A stretch of DNA of 64,000 bases from Hygrophila difformis (taxonomy: Eukaryota; Streptophyta; Magnoliopsida; Lamiales; Acanthaceae): NCBI GenBank assembly GCA_030278955.1, contig JAOANR010000012.1:24111977-24175976 (forward strand), given 5' to 3'. The translations under genes were made by a program, and so were the position numbers. The notes beneath the pieces were generated by a model. That model saw only the letters and a program-made list of their open reading frames with translations, did no database searches and was not told where the DNA came from. Positions 50,594 through 64,000 of this stretch are shown in pieces (position 1 is the first letter of the stretch; every line of letters starts with the position of its first letter).

Positions 50594-51817
50594 GGTGGAC
50601 TGGAGCAGATTTCTGGTTGGTTTATTCGTCCTTGTTAAGAATTTGTCGACGGAAAATCGAGAATTCGACTGGGAATTTGTATCGAGAACGAAGTTCGGAA
50701 AAGTGTTTTGACAGAAGAGTCTAGAAAAATCCAGTCTTGTGATCCGTACAGTAGTCTGTAAACTGCGTGCTAGAAATTTTGTGGAGGCCTTTTGTGAAAT
50801 AGAAATGGTGAACTACAGCTACAGAGTACTGTCACCGTGACATAGTCCTCATTTGTTGTTGAAAAATACTATAAACAATAACGTTCTTTTTTTCAACAAT
50901 GGTTTGGACCCAACAGATATTGATTCAATGGGTCGGTTCTGCACACAGTTTTTGAGAGCTTTTGGTAACTTTAGTTTTTATTTCAAAACAAAAATCTTAT
51001 TCTGTATATTAGTTTTTGGAGCTTTCGGAAGCTACTTTTAAATTTAATTAATTTTTCTCTTCAAATTATAATTTTTGACATTTACAGTTATTTGTATTGA
51101 ACATTTATGTAAAAATTGATAGCTACAGCTCCCTACAATTGCAGCCCGGAGCTAGCTAACTGTGCCGGCCCATTTTCCAACTCCATTTCTGAGATGGGAC
51201 TTCCAAAACTGGGCCGGTCTATTCATCCACAGGCCCAACAGAAGTAATCAGGACTTTCCTACTATTGTACTCTTAAATTTTTCCTCAGCCATTTTTTTTC
51301 AATTTATTTATTTTGGTTGGTAATTTCGTTTTTCAATTTCCTTTCGCTGGCGAATTTTGTGGTTTGTTTATTGTAGATCGCGTGTATTCTATCGTAGCCA
51401 TATTTTTCAACTGCCCTGTTGGGTTTGTTTAATTCAAAGGAATCGTTTCAATTGAGGCATATTTACTTCGCACACCATATGTTTGATAAAATGACTGAGA
51501 ATGCTGCTTCTTGTTACGGAATGATCAGCGCTTGACTAGCTTCCTTTCTAGTTCTTTGGGCTGAAGAAATTAGCTGGAGTAGACTATTGAGAGTTTTGAC
51601 AGACTTTATTAGGACACGGAGTCATTCGGACACTTGTACATTGCTCTAGGTACGGGATTAATCTTTTCAGTGTGTGTTCAGATTTTTCTATTCAGTGTTT
51701 GTTCAACAGTTGTTGTATGAAAAATACTCGGTGTCTCTTCTGTTTTTTGCCGAAGCTTTGTTAGAAATATGATAATTTGTTTGTTTGGATAATTTGTAGG
51801 AGAAGAGTTTTTCAGAC
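50594..51817. promoter_or_regulatory. Divergent intergenic region between the Hikeshi-like gene and COX11
   Basis: The region contains both 5' ends. A probable intron in the COX11 5' leader has a donor at about 51650 (CTAG|GTACGG) and an acceptor at about 51799 (TTGTAG|GAG). No palindromic element or repeat was seen. Confidence 0.45.
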
Positions 51818-54800
51818 ATGTTTTCTCGATTATCTAGAGGAGCCTATTTGTTTTCTTGTAGTGGCCGTTTCCACAACCAGGCTCAGGCACCCTTTTTGTC
51901 CAGGTGATTGATTATATCCAGGAAGCTATATGTGTTATTTAGTTCTCTTTTATTTCTTTCGTTTGTTACCTTAATTATCATATTATTCTTGCACTTATTC
52001 TTTTAAGTTTGTTATCATCTCATTGAATTTAGGTCCCTGATTGATGTTGGATCAAGATACAATTTTGTTGCAAAAAGTAGCAATAACACTTGTAAGCAAG
52101 AAGTTGGATTTAACTCTCGGGGTTTTATGTCAAATCGGGGAAGAGAATTGGCAAGTTCTAGTTTGGTAAATTCCTATTCCATTAACTTTGGGCGCAAGTA
52201 TGCAACGCATGCTGCTGCGATGGAGAAGAAATCTAAGAAAATGCTTTTATACTTGACTGGATTGGTCTTTGCTATGGTCGGGTGTAGCTACGCAGCTGTT
52301 CCACTGTATAGGAGGTTTTGTCAAGCTACTGGTTATGGTGGTACTGTTCAGCGGAGAGAGGTGATATGGTTTCACTTGCTATCATGTATTGTACAAGTTC
52401 TTATTTATGCATATTATTCGCGGAGTCTTTCTCTGCAAAGTTTGAATTAGTCCAAGGAGAGGTAGAAAAACTTGATATGATGCCTTTTTTCTATAGAGTG
52501 TTGAGGAAAAGATTGCACGACATGCAAAGGATGGCACTGTCACATCCAGGTATGAGTTTCACAGCATGGATATGTCCTTCACTCTATTAATCTTTATCAT
52601 AAAAAGGCTTAGTTTTTACATCATCTCTTCATTTAGAAAATAGGAAATGACGATAAGAAACTCAAAGTTATTGTTGATTTTGCCCTTCCCAAAGAGATAT
52701 CCAAGAAGAAATTAAAAATGGTCATAAATGAATGCATTTCGTCATTGATATAGTTTGATTGGGAAAATCCACTTAATTAGATTAGATAACAATTGTTCAT
52801 GTTGTAAATCAATCTTCTGCCTACAACTAAAAAATGACTTGAGGAAAGATCTAAAGACAATATGTGTATAGACTACATGATGTCAAGCTTGATGCTGGAT
52901 TCTCGTTTCTAAGATTTTGGCATTTTTTAAGACAAAAATGTCTATTAAGTACTGTTGCACTTTCATTATGTAGACGTTTGGGGAAACTGAAATAATTTAT
53001 GAAGGAAGTGGGTGAGGAGGAACTCAATGGTTAACTGGGCATCCTTCAATCCTAAATTTTGCATTAATTTTCTCAACTTAAAATCTAGTAACTTTATTTC
53101 ATCCAGCCCAACTATTTCTAAAGCAAAAGCAAATTAAGGAATTAAACGATTTAGGGTTCAGGCTAGATGCTTTCTGCTCAACTCCGTGCAAAAATACTTG
53201 ACAACTTCCAGTTTCTTGTTCTTGCAGGGAGATTGTTGTGCAGTTCAATGCTGATGTGGCTGATGGAATGCCCTGGAAGTTTGTGCCCACCCAAAGAGAG
53301 GTGCTTTATGCACTGCAGAATTTTGTGTGATTTAACAGAAAACATTTACCAGACACATTATAGGCTCCCTATCTTTCTGAACTTCGTCATTTTATTTGTT
53401 TACATCTATAGGTGAGGGTCAAGCCAGGAGAGAGTGCCCTTGCATTTTACACTGCTGAAAATAGAAGTAAAACTCCAATAGTAGGCGTATCTACTTATAA
53501 TGTTACTCCAATGAAGGTATGGATTTTGATAAAGTAGACATGTCAAATTTTATTTTATTTTTTAAATTTAAACATAGGTTGTATTCATTATTAAAGACTA
53601 ACACTTTGTTTACTTTAGGTGATTAAGTGTCCCTCATAATTATGCTAAATTAGGTGATACAGAGTATGCAATTAGTTAGTATTAACTTATCATTATATTG
53701 ATGGCAATCCAGTGGATTTGTTTCCGCTCAGATTAACTGATTAAGTGAACATAGCCATACTATATTTCTCATTTCTTTTTGTTCAATTTATTTATGAGAA
53801 TTGGATGTGATGATTGAAGTTGGTCACTAATCTGCTTCCTTGGATTCTCATTGTATGTGTGCCATTTTTGTGATTATCATCATTCAAGCGTTATCCTTAG
53901 TAATGGAGCCCAGTTTGTCATTGCATGTTGTTGTCATGTTTGGTCAAAATATATAAATTGATAATTGATGATATACCAGAGTTCACTGTGACAAAATTAA
54001 AGTAAAAAAGGGAAAATATCATGCAAAACTAAAACAACTGACTGCTGAGTCCAAGTGTTGGATTGGATTGATGAACAATGGAGAGCAATACACAAAATTG
54101 ATAGCAAAAGAGTGGATATGAAGGACAATATTAATGTGTGTAATAAGAAAAGAACCCACACCTTAAACTGACCAAAATATATTTTGTAGTGGGCATAGGT
54201 AGTGTGGATGAATCATTTTGAACTGTATTGACTTGAAAGAATTAGGCAGGAACATGTTCTTAATCTCATCATCTTTTGGGTACCGCTCTCCTTCCCAGAA
54301 ATCAAGTTAAAATCGATTCAAGCATAATATTTGTAATCAATTAGCCTAATGGATAATGCTAAGAGTAAAGATATATAAAATTATGCTGTTCGCTTTTTGA
54401 TATTTACGAAAGCATAATTCTGAAAGGATTTTAAGTAGTTTATGACTAGACCAACTGGTATTCTGAATAGTTTACGTGATATCTAGTTACTGATGGAACA
54501 AATATTCTTATCATCTCTACTCTCAAGCAAATTGGGTTTCATCATTTAGTCATTCCAACTCAAATGAATAAGGAAACATTGAAACCAATGAGTCTGGATC
54601 TTAGATATCATCCAATGCTAGGAAATAATGCACAAAAATCTACTGCCTTGTTTAGTTGAATCTCCCACATGTTCGCAGCTAGTACATACTGTAAAAGCTT
54701 GTTGACTGCAGTTTGGTATGACCTTGCAGATAACCAATTATATCAGTCATATAGTGACAATTATGATTTCTCAAATTCCTGCTTATTTTCAACTTTGTAA

Positions 54801-57236
54801 GAATCTGGTTTCAGATTATCTATATCAATTATATCAGTCATATAGTGACAATTACCATTTCTCTAAATTCCTGCTTATTTTAAATTTTATAAGAATCTGG
54901 TTTCAGATTATCTATTTTTTTAGTTTTTCCCAACTGTTCCTCCTCATGACAATGCATGCTGTGAAGTGAATGGCTTTGTCTAATCACACTTGTAAGTTGT
55001 AAGGGCACATTCTCCCATCGATGTTTCCCATTATTTTGGTCTTTTGGAACAGGAGTAAATTTGCTAAGCTCTCATATTGCTTCCCATTTCAATGGCATGG
55101 AACAACATTACAACAACAAAAAATTAAAAAATAAAAAAACACCCACCTCACATTCTTGCCAACTATATGGTCACTTAAATGAATTTGATGTTCCTATTAT
55201 CAATTGGCATTGACATTTCACTGTTTAGAGATCAAATGTCTGCAGGCTCTTTAATTTTTGTGTTAATCGCTGAACAAATCACTACATCAATCATGTTCAT
55301 CTTGACAAGGCTTGACCTTGGTACGTTGAGTTGAAAAAATGAGTCAAGCTTACTCAAATTAGCTTGTTTCAGGTTTGGTAGATCTGACACTTGAGTATAT
55401 ACTACACTCAAAGTGTAGGATTGCTGCAAGTATTTTAGGATTGAGCTATCTAGCCCATAAGAAGGTTCCAGCAGAATCTTTTTTTTTGTAAAAAAAAGGC
55501 AATAATTCAAGCACGAATGAACAAGAAGCTACCTCAATTCAAGCTTATGAGTGCCAATTTCAGGTTTCAAGTCGTGTTTGTGTCGGATATGCCGGGTTGT
55601 ATTTCATGTTTCGGGTCGTATTTGTGTCGGGTGTTGAGCAGGGTATAACACAAATCTGTAAATCCGAACACGACCCAAAACCCGAAATGAACCTTAAATA
55701 CCAAACCCGAACAAGACCTAAAAATTTTCATGTCGGGTTTCGGGTCGACCTGATTTGAGAGAAACCCAAAATACTAAACCCAAACCTACAATTTTTCGTG
55801 TCGGTCGGGTTCGTGTTTTCAGGTCGTGTCCAAAATTGACACCCCTATTCGAGCTCAAGCGATTGTAGAATATGAATTTGGGAAGGCCAATCCCAATCAG
55901 CAGATCTTAACTAAACGGGAGAGGGCACTGAATTTCGAGCTCCATGGATCTGGAACTGCAAAGAAATAGAAATATCTGTGTCTTCCCATTAAAAACATCA
56001 ATCTTATCCTGAGAATCATCTATCATTATCATATCATTGGAATGGATTAGATATATTGGTATTGATGAGGATGTCTAGAATTAAATGGGAGAATACATCA
56101 TTATTTCAACAAATATATATATATATATATGTATGTATATTCTACACTGTGAGTGTAGTACACTCGAATGCAGCATCTACCAACCATTCTTTATTAAAAG
56201 TATGCTTGTTCAAGCTCCACTCATTTGTTTTCCTGTTTTAGCATGACATTTCTTGTGATTAACGAGCTTCAAAACTTACGTTAAGTCAAGCTCAAACATG
56301 ATTAAAAGTGCATTTGTCACATGTCAAGCATGCTCAAGATTGTGAGGAAACATACATTATAATTTGTGGTCATTATTTAAATTGTTGTGTAATTCTATAT
56401 CATGCTTTTTGAGGACAAGTTTGTGACTCTGCACCCTAGCCAGCATCAAAATTGTAATTTGTGTGCCTATCCTCAAAATGATATGGCCTTTTGTTTGAAG
56501 TTTTCCTTTGAAGGGAATGATGAGTTCTCTTTTATGCATTATTCGTTGGGAAAATAATATGGAAAGCCATAACTTCTATGTTTGCTTTGTTTGTTTACGC
56601 ATGTTCTTAAGGATAAATATTGTTGCAAAATCCAAATTTTGTTTTGTGTATTAATGGGAATTTATTGTTGAAAACTATGTAACAGTATATCATAATAAGA
56701 GGGTGCAATTTTGTATATTGGCATTTTAGGAAAATAAATATGTACTATGTGTTTAGATGAGGGCAAAAATGATGTTCTTCAAATATTTCTGTTGAGTAGC
56801 AAAAGTATAAACCATTGAATAAATGGTAAGTAAAATAAACCATGAAAATTTCACATTGCGATGAGGTGAGTTACTTTGTTATGTTTGTGAATTTCAATGT
56901 TGTGTACCACAGTAGATGAATTATATCTTTTGCAGTTGTATTTCTAGATACAGGCACTAAATTTCAATAAACTACAGGCTGCTGTGTATTTCAATAAAAT
57001 ACAATGCTTTTGCTTCGAGGAACAGCGTCTTCTCCCTGGGGAGCAAATCGATATGCCAGTAAGTTTGTGTGCTCCTTTCTTTTTCTAGTGAGCTTTGGGA
57101 ATGACAGTACTGAAAATATTCATATGCCCAGGTCTTCTTTTACATAGACCCCGAGTTTGAAACAGATCCAAAGATGGATGGCATCAACAACATGATCTTA
57201 TCATATACATTTTTCAAGGTTTCTGAAGAGAATTAA
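51818..57236 (+). CDS. COX11: COX11, cytochrome c oxidase assembly protein
   Basis: Seven coding exons join in frame to 276 residues: 51818-51903, 52033-52360, 52497-52549, 53228-53300, 53412-53516, 56978-57058 and 57132-57236. All introns are GT-AG. The N-terminus is Ser/Arg-rich like a mitochondrial presequence. A membrane segment lies at about residues 99-120 ([21 protein letters not shown]), followed by [12 protein letters not shown]. The copper-binding CFCF motif is at about residues 225-228, then [24 protein letters not shown]11 sits in the inner mitochondrial membrane and delivers copper to the CuB site of COX1. Intron 5 is long (3.46 kb) and holds a hAT MITE at 55546-55847. The gene looks intact. 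Confidence 0.95.
55546..55847. mobile_element. hAT-type MITE in COX11 intron 5
   Basis: The termini TATGAGTGCCAATT and AATTGACACCCCTA form an imperfect inverted repeat. They are flanked by an 8-bp duplication TTCAAGCT (55538-55545) and TTCGAGCT (55848-55855), one mismatch. The 302-bp body is rich in CGGGT/ACCCG words. Confidence 0.75.
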
Positions 57237-58003
57237 ATAGGCATTGATGTGTGCTTATCTATTAACCACCTGCTAAGATGGCTACTCACATGTAAGAAAG
57301 ATGGCTACATTTTACATTCAAGACTGTTTCCATCGTAAACGCACAAGTTTTTCTTCCTTGTGCTGCTTTCATTGTTGCAAGGTTCGAATTGAAGTAAATA
57401 ATTTATATCCATCTGTTGATCTACGGAAATAAAGTTTATAGGAGGGATGTGACATGGTTTGGCTCGTTCCAGAATGAAACATTAATTAATGCTATTTATT
57501 TTATGGAGTAATTGTGGTTGATTAGCAATGCTTTGTTTTCTGCATATGTTTTTGTCGTAGGAGATGGGGTTTTAACCACTTATATGTGCACATTTTTTAA
57601 ATAAAGTGGTTTTGATCAAAGAGATTGGTTATGCCATGGTTTTAGAAGTTGATCAATCGCGGGATGATGGGCAATCCGGTAAGAATGCAGAATGTTGTCA
57701 AAGTGAGATTATGTGATGCGAGAGTTCAGATTATGATGGATTGGAAATGTCATTATTAAATTATGTTTGGTATCACCGTCATAAACATTATAAAATTCAA
57801 CGAGTGCACTATATACTTACCTTGGCAAAAAATAAAAAATAAAAAAAAGGGTGTCAAGTGTCAACACATTTTGCATGTACAAAATCTACATCATAAATAG
57901 TCCCGGAGGATGGGTAAACCAAATACCAAATTGGGGTATATATATAGAAGTAGTGAATGAAGTTTAAAATAATTTATTAGAAAATATAGTCTATAATGAC
58001 ATA
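57237..58003. other. COX11 3' region
   Basis: Probably holds the 3' untranslated region and polyadenylation site of COX11. No other gene is seen. Confidence 0.45.
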
Positions 58004-58283
58004 CTTACTTCGTCTCATTATAATTTTTACATTACTCTCCGATATGTATGTCGATATACATTTTTAACGGTTACTGACTTAAATTGTGTACAATGAAAAA
58101 TTATAAAAAAATTGTTATTCTAAAACTATAAGATTAAACTAATCTAACAAGATATCACTTGACTATATTTTTCTTGCATAACTATGATAAAAAAGATAAT
58201 AAATATAAAAAAAATCAAGTCAAAGTTAAACTGTTAATAGTATCCAAAAGTCATACGTAACAAATATAGTGAGACGGAGGTAG
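58004..58283. mobile_element. Stowaway-type MITE
   Basis: The termini CTTACTTCGTCTC and GAGACGGAGGTAG are present, and the body is shared with 46202-46489. TA lies on the left; the right duplication has decayed. Confidence 0.7.
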
Positions 58284-58407
58284 ACCATTGAAAATTCTTG
58301 ACTTGTATAAAATTAATTCCTGCAAATGTAAATATCACTGGACCAAGGTAAAAGATTTTTTTTTTTTTGGGAAAATCGAAGCTAGAAGGTAAAAGATTTG
58401 TATTTTC

Positions 58408-58492
58408 ACGATTTATGCGTGTCATCCTTGCATAGGGGGCATGCTAATCTTCTTTGTATCCTTCCAATTTTATCGGATGTCCCCGAAGGGAC
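58408..58492 (-). pseudogene. U6 snRNA retropseudogene, minus strand
   Basis: On the minus strand from 58492 the sequence starts GTCCCTTCGGGGACATCCG and follows U6 snRNA through AGAAGATTAGCATG and GGATGACACGCATAAATCG. It then stops about 17 bases short of the usual 3' end. Differences from the standard U6 include A-to-G and G-to-C changes near the ACAGAGA box, which reads ACAAAGA here. An exact 14-base duplication AGATTTGTATTTTC flanks it (58394-58407 and 58495-58508), showing insertion by reverse transcription. It has no upstream USE element and no T-run terminator, so it is not expected to be expressed. Confidence 0.85.
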
Positions 58493-58628
58493 AGAGATTT
58501 GTATTTTCTTTATATTAAAGAGTTTAAATTAAATTATAAATTATAAAACGGGGTTTTTAATAATTTGCCATGGTATTTTTTTTAAAACAAATATAAATAT
58601 TGGTATAAAGGTATGTAGCTCTATTATG

Positions 58629-58800
58629 AAAATGATCGTGGAAGTCCATACCACACAAATGTTTAACATTCCTCAAAATGTCAAGTCCATGCCTACCAAC
58701 CTTAGGAGTTGGGTTCGATTTTCCATTGGTCTCATATCCATCTCTTTTTTTTCCTTTATAATTTACAAGGCATGGACTATCACCCTTTCTCTATCTTTTG
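58629..58800 (+). mobile_element. Diverged second-family SINE, plus strand
   Basis: A box B-like GGGTTCGATTTTCC lies at about 58710-58724 and the body has AAGGCATGGACTATCACC, similar to 43603-43777. Box A is not clear. Confidence 0.5.
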
Positions 58801-59100
58801 GCTCATCACAAAAACAAATAAATTCAAAAGAACTTGGGTTATAGCACCGTCACTCACTCCCCACAGTCGCCACACGATCTCCTTGTTCCAGCCTTCCCCG
58901 CTCTCTGTTCGAACCTCCACTGCATTCGCTGTAGGGATACCTGTGCCGTCCCTCCTGTAAGTTATCCGATCTGATTTATCGTATTGTGTTGTGTGTATGT
59001 ACATATGTATCTCGCGACCCTACATGGAAATACCCATGTTAGGTTTACCGGAAACCGCTTAAGTCATTAATCTTTTTTTTTTTTTAAATACTGTATATTA

Positions 59101-59582
59101 CTCCCTCCGTCCCACGAAGTTTGAACCCTATTCCTTTTTGGGGTGTCCCACGAAGTTTGAACCCTTTCCGTTTTTAGAAAAATTAACTTAATATAAGTTT
59201 GATTAGAATCTTAATTATTGTCAAATCCCATTAAAAATACTTACTTTTACTATTCTGCACAAATTCCAATGCATTATTACTTTCCTACACAAAGTCCCTT
59301 ATATTTCTTTAACTCTTAATATTACAAAATTGATACAATTAAAAATTGTATAAAATATATATTCTAAAACTACACGATTAGACGATTCTAACAAGACCAC
59401 ACTTGAATATTTTTCTCAAATTACATCACTAAGATAATATTAAGTCAAAGTTAAACAATAAACAGTATCAAAATTCATTATAATCTTAAACACAAATACC
59501 CACACCACTTTAACTACTAAACTCCACTACCTAAATTACCGTGCCCAAAAGAAAGGCTTCAATCTTCGCGGGACGGAGGGAG
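59101..59582. mobile_element. Complete Stowaway MITE
   Basis: The termini CTCCCTCCGTCCCACGAAG and TTCGCGGGACGGAGGGAG are flanked by TA (59099-59100 and 59583-59584), 482 bp. It lies just upstream of the PRP38B-like promoter region. Confidence 0.9.
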
Positions 59583-60381
59583 TACTAGAGTAAAAATCAA
59601 GGACAATTTTTTTTAGGTACTCCGTCTCCGTATATAAAGAATTGATGACCTGCTTTGCTGGTTTCCCGTTTCAGTCCATCTTCGTTTCCATTCGTAACCC
59701 TAACTTCGCGATTTTCTCCCCCATTCTTCCTCCAATTAGCCGATTCGGGGTAAGAATTTTATTCAAATTATTTCATATTCGCTCCAAAATTACTGGTTCC
59801 GAGTTTATCTGTGAAACAAATTTGACTTGTTATGCGTTTGCGCCGATTATTAATGATTAGGTTTCTTTCTTCGTGCATTCATCGTTTACTGCTGAATCTG
59901 TTTGTGTGGTGGGAAATTGAAATTTTGGAATCATTCTGATGTGAATTTATGCCGATTTTTACAATCGATGCTGCTACCGGATTGATTTTGTGCTTTCGTG
60001 GGCCTTAAGTGGATATACTTTTGTAAACTTATTTTTCGATTTGAGGTTATGAGTGAGTTATATGATTTTATTTTCATTTTTATTCTCTGGAATCAAAGTG
60101 TATTTAGCTTAAGTGTCCGAATAGGGGAGGGTTCATTTGTCCTGCTGGTGTTGTAGCTGCGTAAATTTGAATGAAAATGTAAGCAACAAAGGGTTTGCAG
60201 AATTAGTGTTTTGGAGAAAATATATGAGCATCACCGGTCAAATGTTTGTGCTTGTGTTTTTTTGTTGCAGTCCTATGTTATTTGTTTGCTAATTGTGTTG
60301 AAGAACCATCATAGTGGGTTTTGTAGGTTGATTCTTTATTGACACCTCGAATGATATGGTGTAGGCACTGGAGGATCCACA

Positions 60382-63300
60382 ATGGCTGAGATAAAGTCCT
60401 CTGGGAGGCCAATTGATCAATTGATTGAGAGAGTCTTGTGCATGAATATACTTTCTTCTGATTACTTCCGTGATCTCTTGAGGTTAAAAACATATCATGA
60501 AGTTATTGATGAGATTTATGTCACTGTTACTCATGTTGAGCCATGGATGACTGGCAACTGTCGTGGGCCCTCTACTGCATTCTGCCTTCTCTACAAGTTC
60601 TTCACCATGAAACTCACGGTCAAACAAATGCATGGTTTATTGAAGCACCCGGATTCCCCTTATATAAGAGCGGTAAGTACAGTCTAGGCATGATATATTT
60701 GTTCATTACCCCTTGTGTTTCCAGTGAATTACGTGTAGAAGTATTGAATGAACTAAATTGTGAACCTGGTAAAGTGAAATATTTCCTTCAATCCAAGGGA
60801 AAGGACGGGGAATACATTAATCCATGAACTACTTTGTTAATTTTGAAAAAAAAAAAAAAAAAAAAAAACTGTGTAATTTGGTCACACCAGTTGATTACAT
60901 CATGAAGAGGCTTTAAGGGAGGCATCCAAGTTAGAAAGCACGTGTAGCACTGTGGCCAAATTACACAGTTTTTTGTGTGTTGTAACTATAAATAAAACCT
61001 CTTATTACAGTTCTGATGAAACAGATTTGGATCAACCAACTTCATGGAGATTACCGTAACCTATTTGTTATTTGTAACTTAACTGATGATATGCATCATT
61101 AGGGAATGAACTTTAGGTGAATTTAATTATATTTCACTGTATTTATGTACTTTATATTTAGAAGTAAAATATATTACTGAAAACAATCACTTGAAAGGCT
61201 AAGGAAGAATTTAGTCCAACTGCGAGTACATTCTCTGTTCAGCAATGACGAAGGCAACTGAAACTTCAAGAGGCTAGAGCTGCTCTGAGATTGAGAAGAA
61301 TGAATAATTGAACTATCTAAGCCAGAATTCTTAGCAAATCGTGGGTAAAATTCAAGAGAAATGGCTATTGCCATTATATGATGATAATAATCTGCTATCC
61401 AGGTCCCACAGACTACTGCCTTCGTTATGATGGTGGGTAATTCTACTACGAGAGGTGTGGACTAGTTATTTAGTTACCTAAAAACTGAAAATATGTTCCC
61501 TGGATCCAGCAAGAATACAGTCAAATGCTGTGAAAAAGACGATCTGCCAGCAAAGATAACATGTGTCCCGTAGATAATATTGGAATAGTCAGAGCAGTAT
61601 ATGCAGTCATTGACATTCACTACAAAATCCCTTGTGTGTTACAATTCGACACTGCATGATTTCATTTGTACCATTAGCATTATGTATTATGTCCCAGCTA
61701 CATGAATTTAAGTTTTTGGCAGAGGGCGGGATTCAAGTTTTTGGAACCCAATTTTAACCTATTTGCCTGTTGCGCTTATTTGCTGCTGCAAACTTTTGGT
61801 GTGGTATGACATGGTTACATTTGGTTTTGCAGGTTGGATTTCTCTACTTGAGGTATGTTGCAGATCCGAAGACACTTTGGAGTTGGTACGAACCATACCT
61901 TAGAGATGATGAGGTAAGACACATGTTTCTGTTCATTTTTTGCAGTTCAACTCTGTCCAAACTCATACATCCTTGTTAATTGCTACCTATGCTTATAACA
62001 AAATACTTTTTTGTCAGTTTTGGTGTGAGATATTTTTTCATTGCACTTATTATCCTCCATTTGGGCTTGCTCGCTCATTTTTTCATGATAGTGCTTCCTG
62101 TTCTTTCCATATGCCTGACCCCACATAGTTGGGATAAAAATGCTTGGATGATAACTCACACATCAAGTGTGCTTGAGCAGTTACACAACAGTTCAGTTTG
62201 TGCATGCATGCAAGGTGAAGAAAACATGTGCACACTGCACAGTTGAATAACATTTAATGAAGCAGACTTGACTTACAAAAGAAATGAGGATGAAGTGAAA
62301 TGTGATAGTTGGCGTACTTGATTTCTTGGTTTTAGGTATTCAAAAGAGTTGGGCTATCTGGCTGTTACTATATCTCTTTTCTCTAGTTCTTTCAATTTTT
62401 TCATAGTTACTTTTGTGTTTCATATTGCCATCTAAGATTTGGTTGTTTTCTATGTCATATGGACTACTGGTTTAGGGTTAACAAACAGTATGCTGCTTAA
62501 TCAATGTCATCTAATGTAGAAGCCTTTACTTAGCATGCTTCCAGTATTTATTGTACTTGATGAAAATTTCCTGCACCACTTTCAGTTATTATACTACCCT
62601 GTACTGCTTGCTAAGAGTCTGTGGTGTTTCTCCATGGGTTATGTTTGGATAGAGCTCTTGTATATGATTTGGAATCCTTCTGGCCTGTGTTTCCGATACC
62701 TGATCGTCCAGGATGGAAGGATTTACAATTCCTCAGTGCTGCATCAGCATTATTTCTGTGCAGGTGAACCGCTTTTGTGTGATAAACCGTGAATAGAAAG
62801 TCCTATTATTTTTCAAGATACAGCACTCATTGCCTGGAAATCTTGATGTCGTGTTTATCTTAAATTACAAAAGTTGAAATTAAGATATATTTTGGAGGAA
62901 TGATACACCTGTTTTGCTTACTTTTATCTCCAGATTCTTCAGATGTATTATGGAAGTATCTGGTTTTTGGTAGCCCTTTTAAAGTTGTAACATCGGAATT
63001 CTATATTTGAGTACTGCTGTCTAATAAAGTTTATTTTTCATGGATATTCTTATCTCTTAAGCAGGAATTCTCTCCTGGTTCTGATGGCCGAATGACTACA
63101 ATGGGGGTCTATATACGTGATTTGCTTCTCGGACAGGTAAGGTAACATGCATTAATTTTGCATTGAATCAGCTTCAGACAGCAATTCACAACTTCTTTTG
63201 TGCATGCAGTATTACTTTGACACACTTTTCCCTCGTATCCCTGTTCCTGTAATGAGGAGTATTGTGTCGAATCTTGAAAACATGAAATTGCCTACAAAAA

Positions 63301-63968
63301 CATGTGGAGCTACTGGTGAGAACACCCGTGGATCGGAGGAGACTTCAAGGAGGCCTCCTTCTGTCAAAGCTTCCCTTTCAGTTTCTTTTGGTCAGCGTGC
63401 TCCTCATCGTGCATCGACCAGGGATTCATCACCAGTTCGCCGTGCTGTTACACCATCCCATGACAGAGATGATGATTCAAGACGGTCCCCCTATCGTCAC
63501 AGGAGCCAAAGCCGTGATTTACCAGACAACAAGGACAGGGGCAGAGACAGAGATAGAAATCGAGACCGTGGCCGTGACCGTGACCTAGAGAGGGAAAGAG
63601 AGCGAGAACGGGACAGAGATAGAGATAGGGATAGAAGGTCCCGTGATAGCTACAGGAGGGATCATGACAGACGGAGCCATGATGAGGACTATCGTAGAGA
63701 TGGTACTTCACGAAGAAGTAGGAGCCGCAGCAGGAGCAGAAGCAGAAGTCGGGGCACTTATGACCGGAGTGGACATGATCAAAGTCGTTCAAGTCCTTTT
63801 GGACATAGCAACAAGGATAGGACAGCAGCCTCAAGTAATCTTGCCAAGCTTAAAGATCTATACGGAGACTTGAGTAGTCAAAAGGAGGGCTCGGGTAAGG
63901 ACAATGAGCCTAATAGGCCTAACGGGACTGAGGAAGTGATCAGACTCGGTGGTTCTTCATGGAGGTAA
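60382..63968 (+). CDS. PRP38B: PRP38B-like pre-mRNA splicing factor
   Basis: Four coding exons join in phase to 400 residues: 60382-60672, 61833-61913, 63065-63136 and 63210-63968. A non-coding 5' exon ends near 59749 at GGG|GTAAGA and joins 60365. The PRP38 domain covers about residues 5-165 (RVLCMNILSSDYFRDL, EPWMTGNCRGPSTAFCLLYKF, GFLYLRYVADPKTLW, MTTMGVYIRDLLLGQYYF). The C-terminal half is an RS/RD/RE-rich low-complexity tail, as in plant PRP38B, ending in GGSSWR. PRP38 proteins belong to the tri-snRNP/B-complex and are needed for spliceosome activation. The gene is complete; the 3' untranslated region runs off the window. Intron 1 of the coding part holds a small inverted-repeat MITE (60865-60973). 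Confidence 0.93.
60865..60973. mobile_element. Small inverted-repeat MITE in the PRP38B intron
   Basis: AAAAACTGTGTAATTTGG faces CCAAATTACACAGTTTTT (109 bp in all). A 24-base A-run adjoins the left end. Confidence 0.6.
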
Positions 63969-64000
63969 AATCGATTGCTTTACCCAAAACAAAAATGTGT

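Overview
The window is nuclear DNA from a flowering plant. It has spliced genes with plant-type homologues, many MITEs, tRNA-derived SINEs, Helitron ends and several families of LTR retroelement. I read it as a eudicot; an asterid is possible but I cannot prove it from the sequence.

Layout. 1-10155 is old repeat DNA: a 1-kb palindrome (about 300-1320), a decayed Met-tRNA-primed element with capsid-like and movement-protein-like reading frames (1477-3919), a minus-strand Athila-like Ty3 fragment with its LTR (about 4560-7882), and a Ty1/copia 3' fragment with its LTR (7890-9714). 10156 to about 14690 looks like a minus-strand Helitron carrying exon fragments, including part of a BEACH-domain gene. 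An Ac/Ds-like hAT element sits at 14693-15225. 15375-18629 is GC-rich unassigned sequence, a SINE, a second Helitron end and hAT-like remnants.

The centre is one giant LTR retrotransposon, 18630-42440 (23.8 kb). It has a perfect 5-bp target duplication (CTACC), LTRs of 5.4 and 4.8 kb, an Asp-tRNA primer site, a broken gag-pol of Athila type, and a 5.2-kb tail between pol and the 3' LTR. The tail holds an array of short palindromes also present in the LTRs, a promoter-like segment, an open F-box reading frame, and three exact copies of the motif that borders the 3' LTR. A 2.1-kb solo LTR of another family is inserted in its gag (24602-26706, target duplication AAATC).

42441-50020 is SINEs, Stowaway MITEs and sequence without a recognisable gene. 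The right end holds three ordinary host genes: a Hikeshi-like gene (minus, 50021-50593), COX11 (plus, seven coding exons, 51818-57236) and a PRP38B-like splicing factor (plus, 60382-63968). They serve unrelated housekeeping roles: Hsp70 nuclear import, cytochrome c oxidase copper delivery, and spliceosome activation. A U6 snRNA retropseudogene with target duplications lies between COX11 and PRP38B.

Most interesting: the giant element's repeated palindrome units, the intact F-box frame inside an otherwise mutated element, and the three equally spaced 18-base LTR-border motifs.
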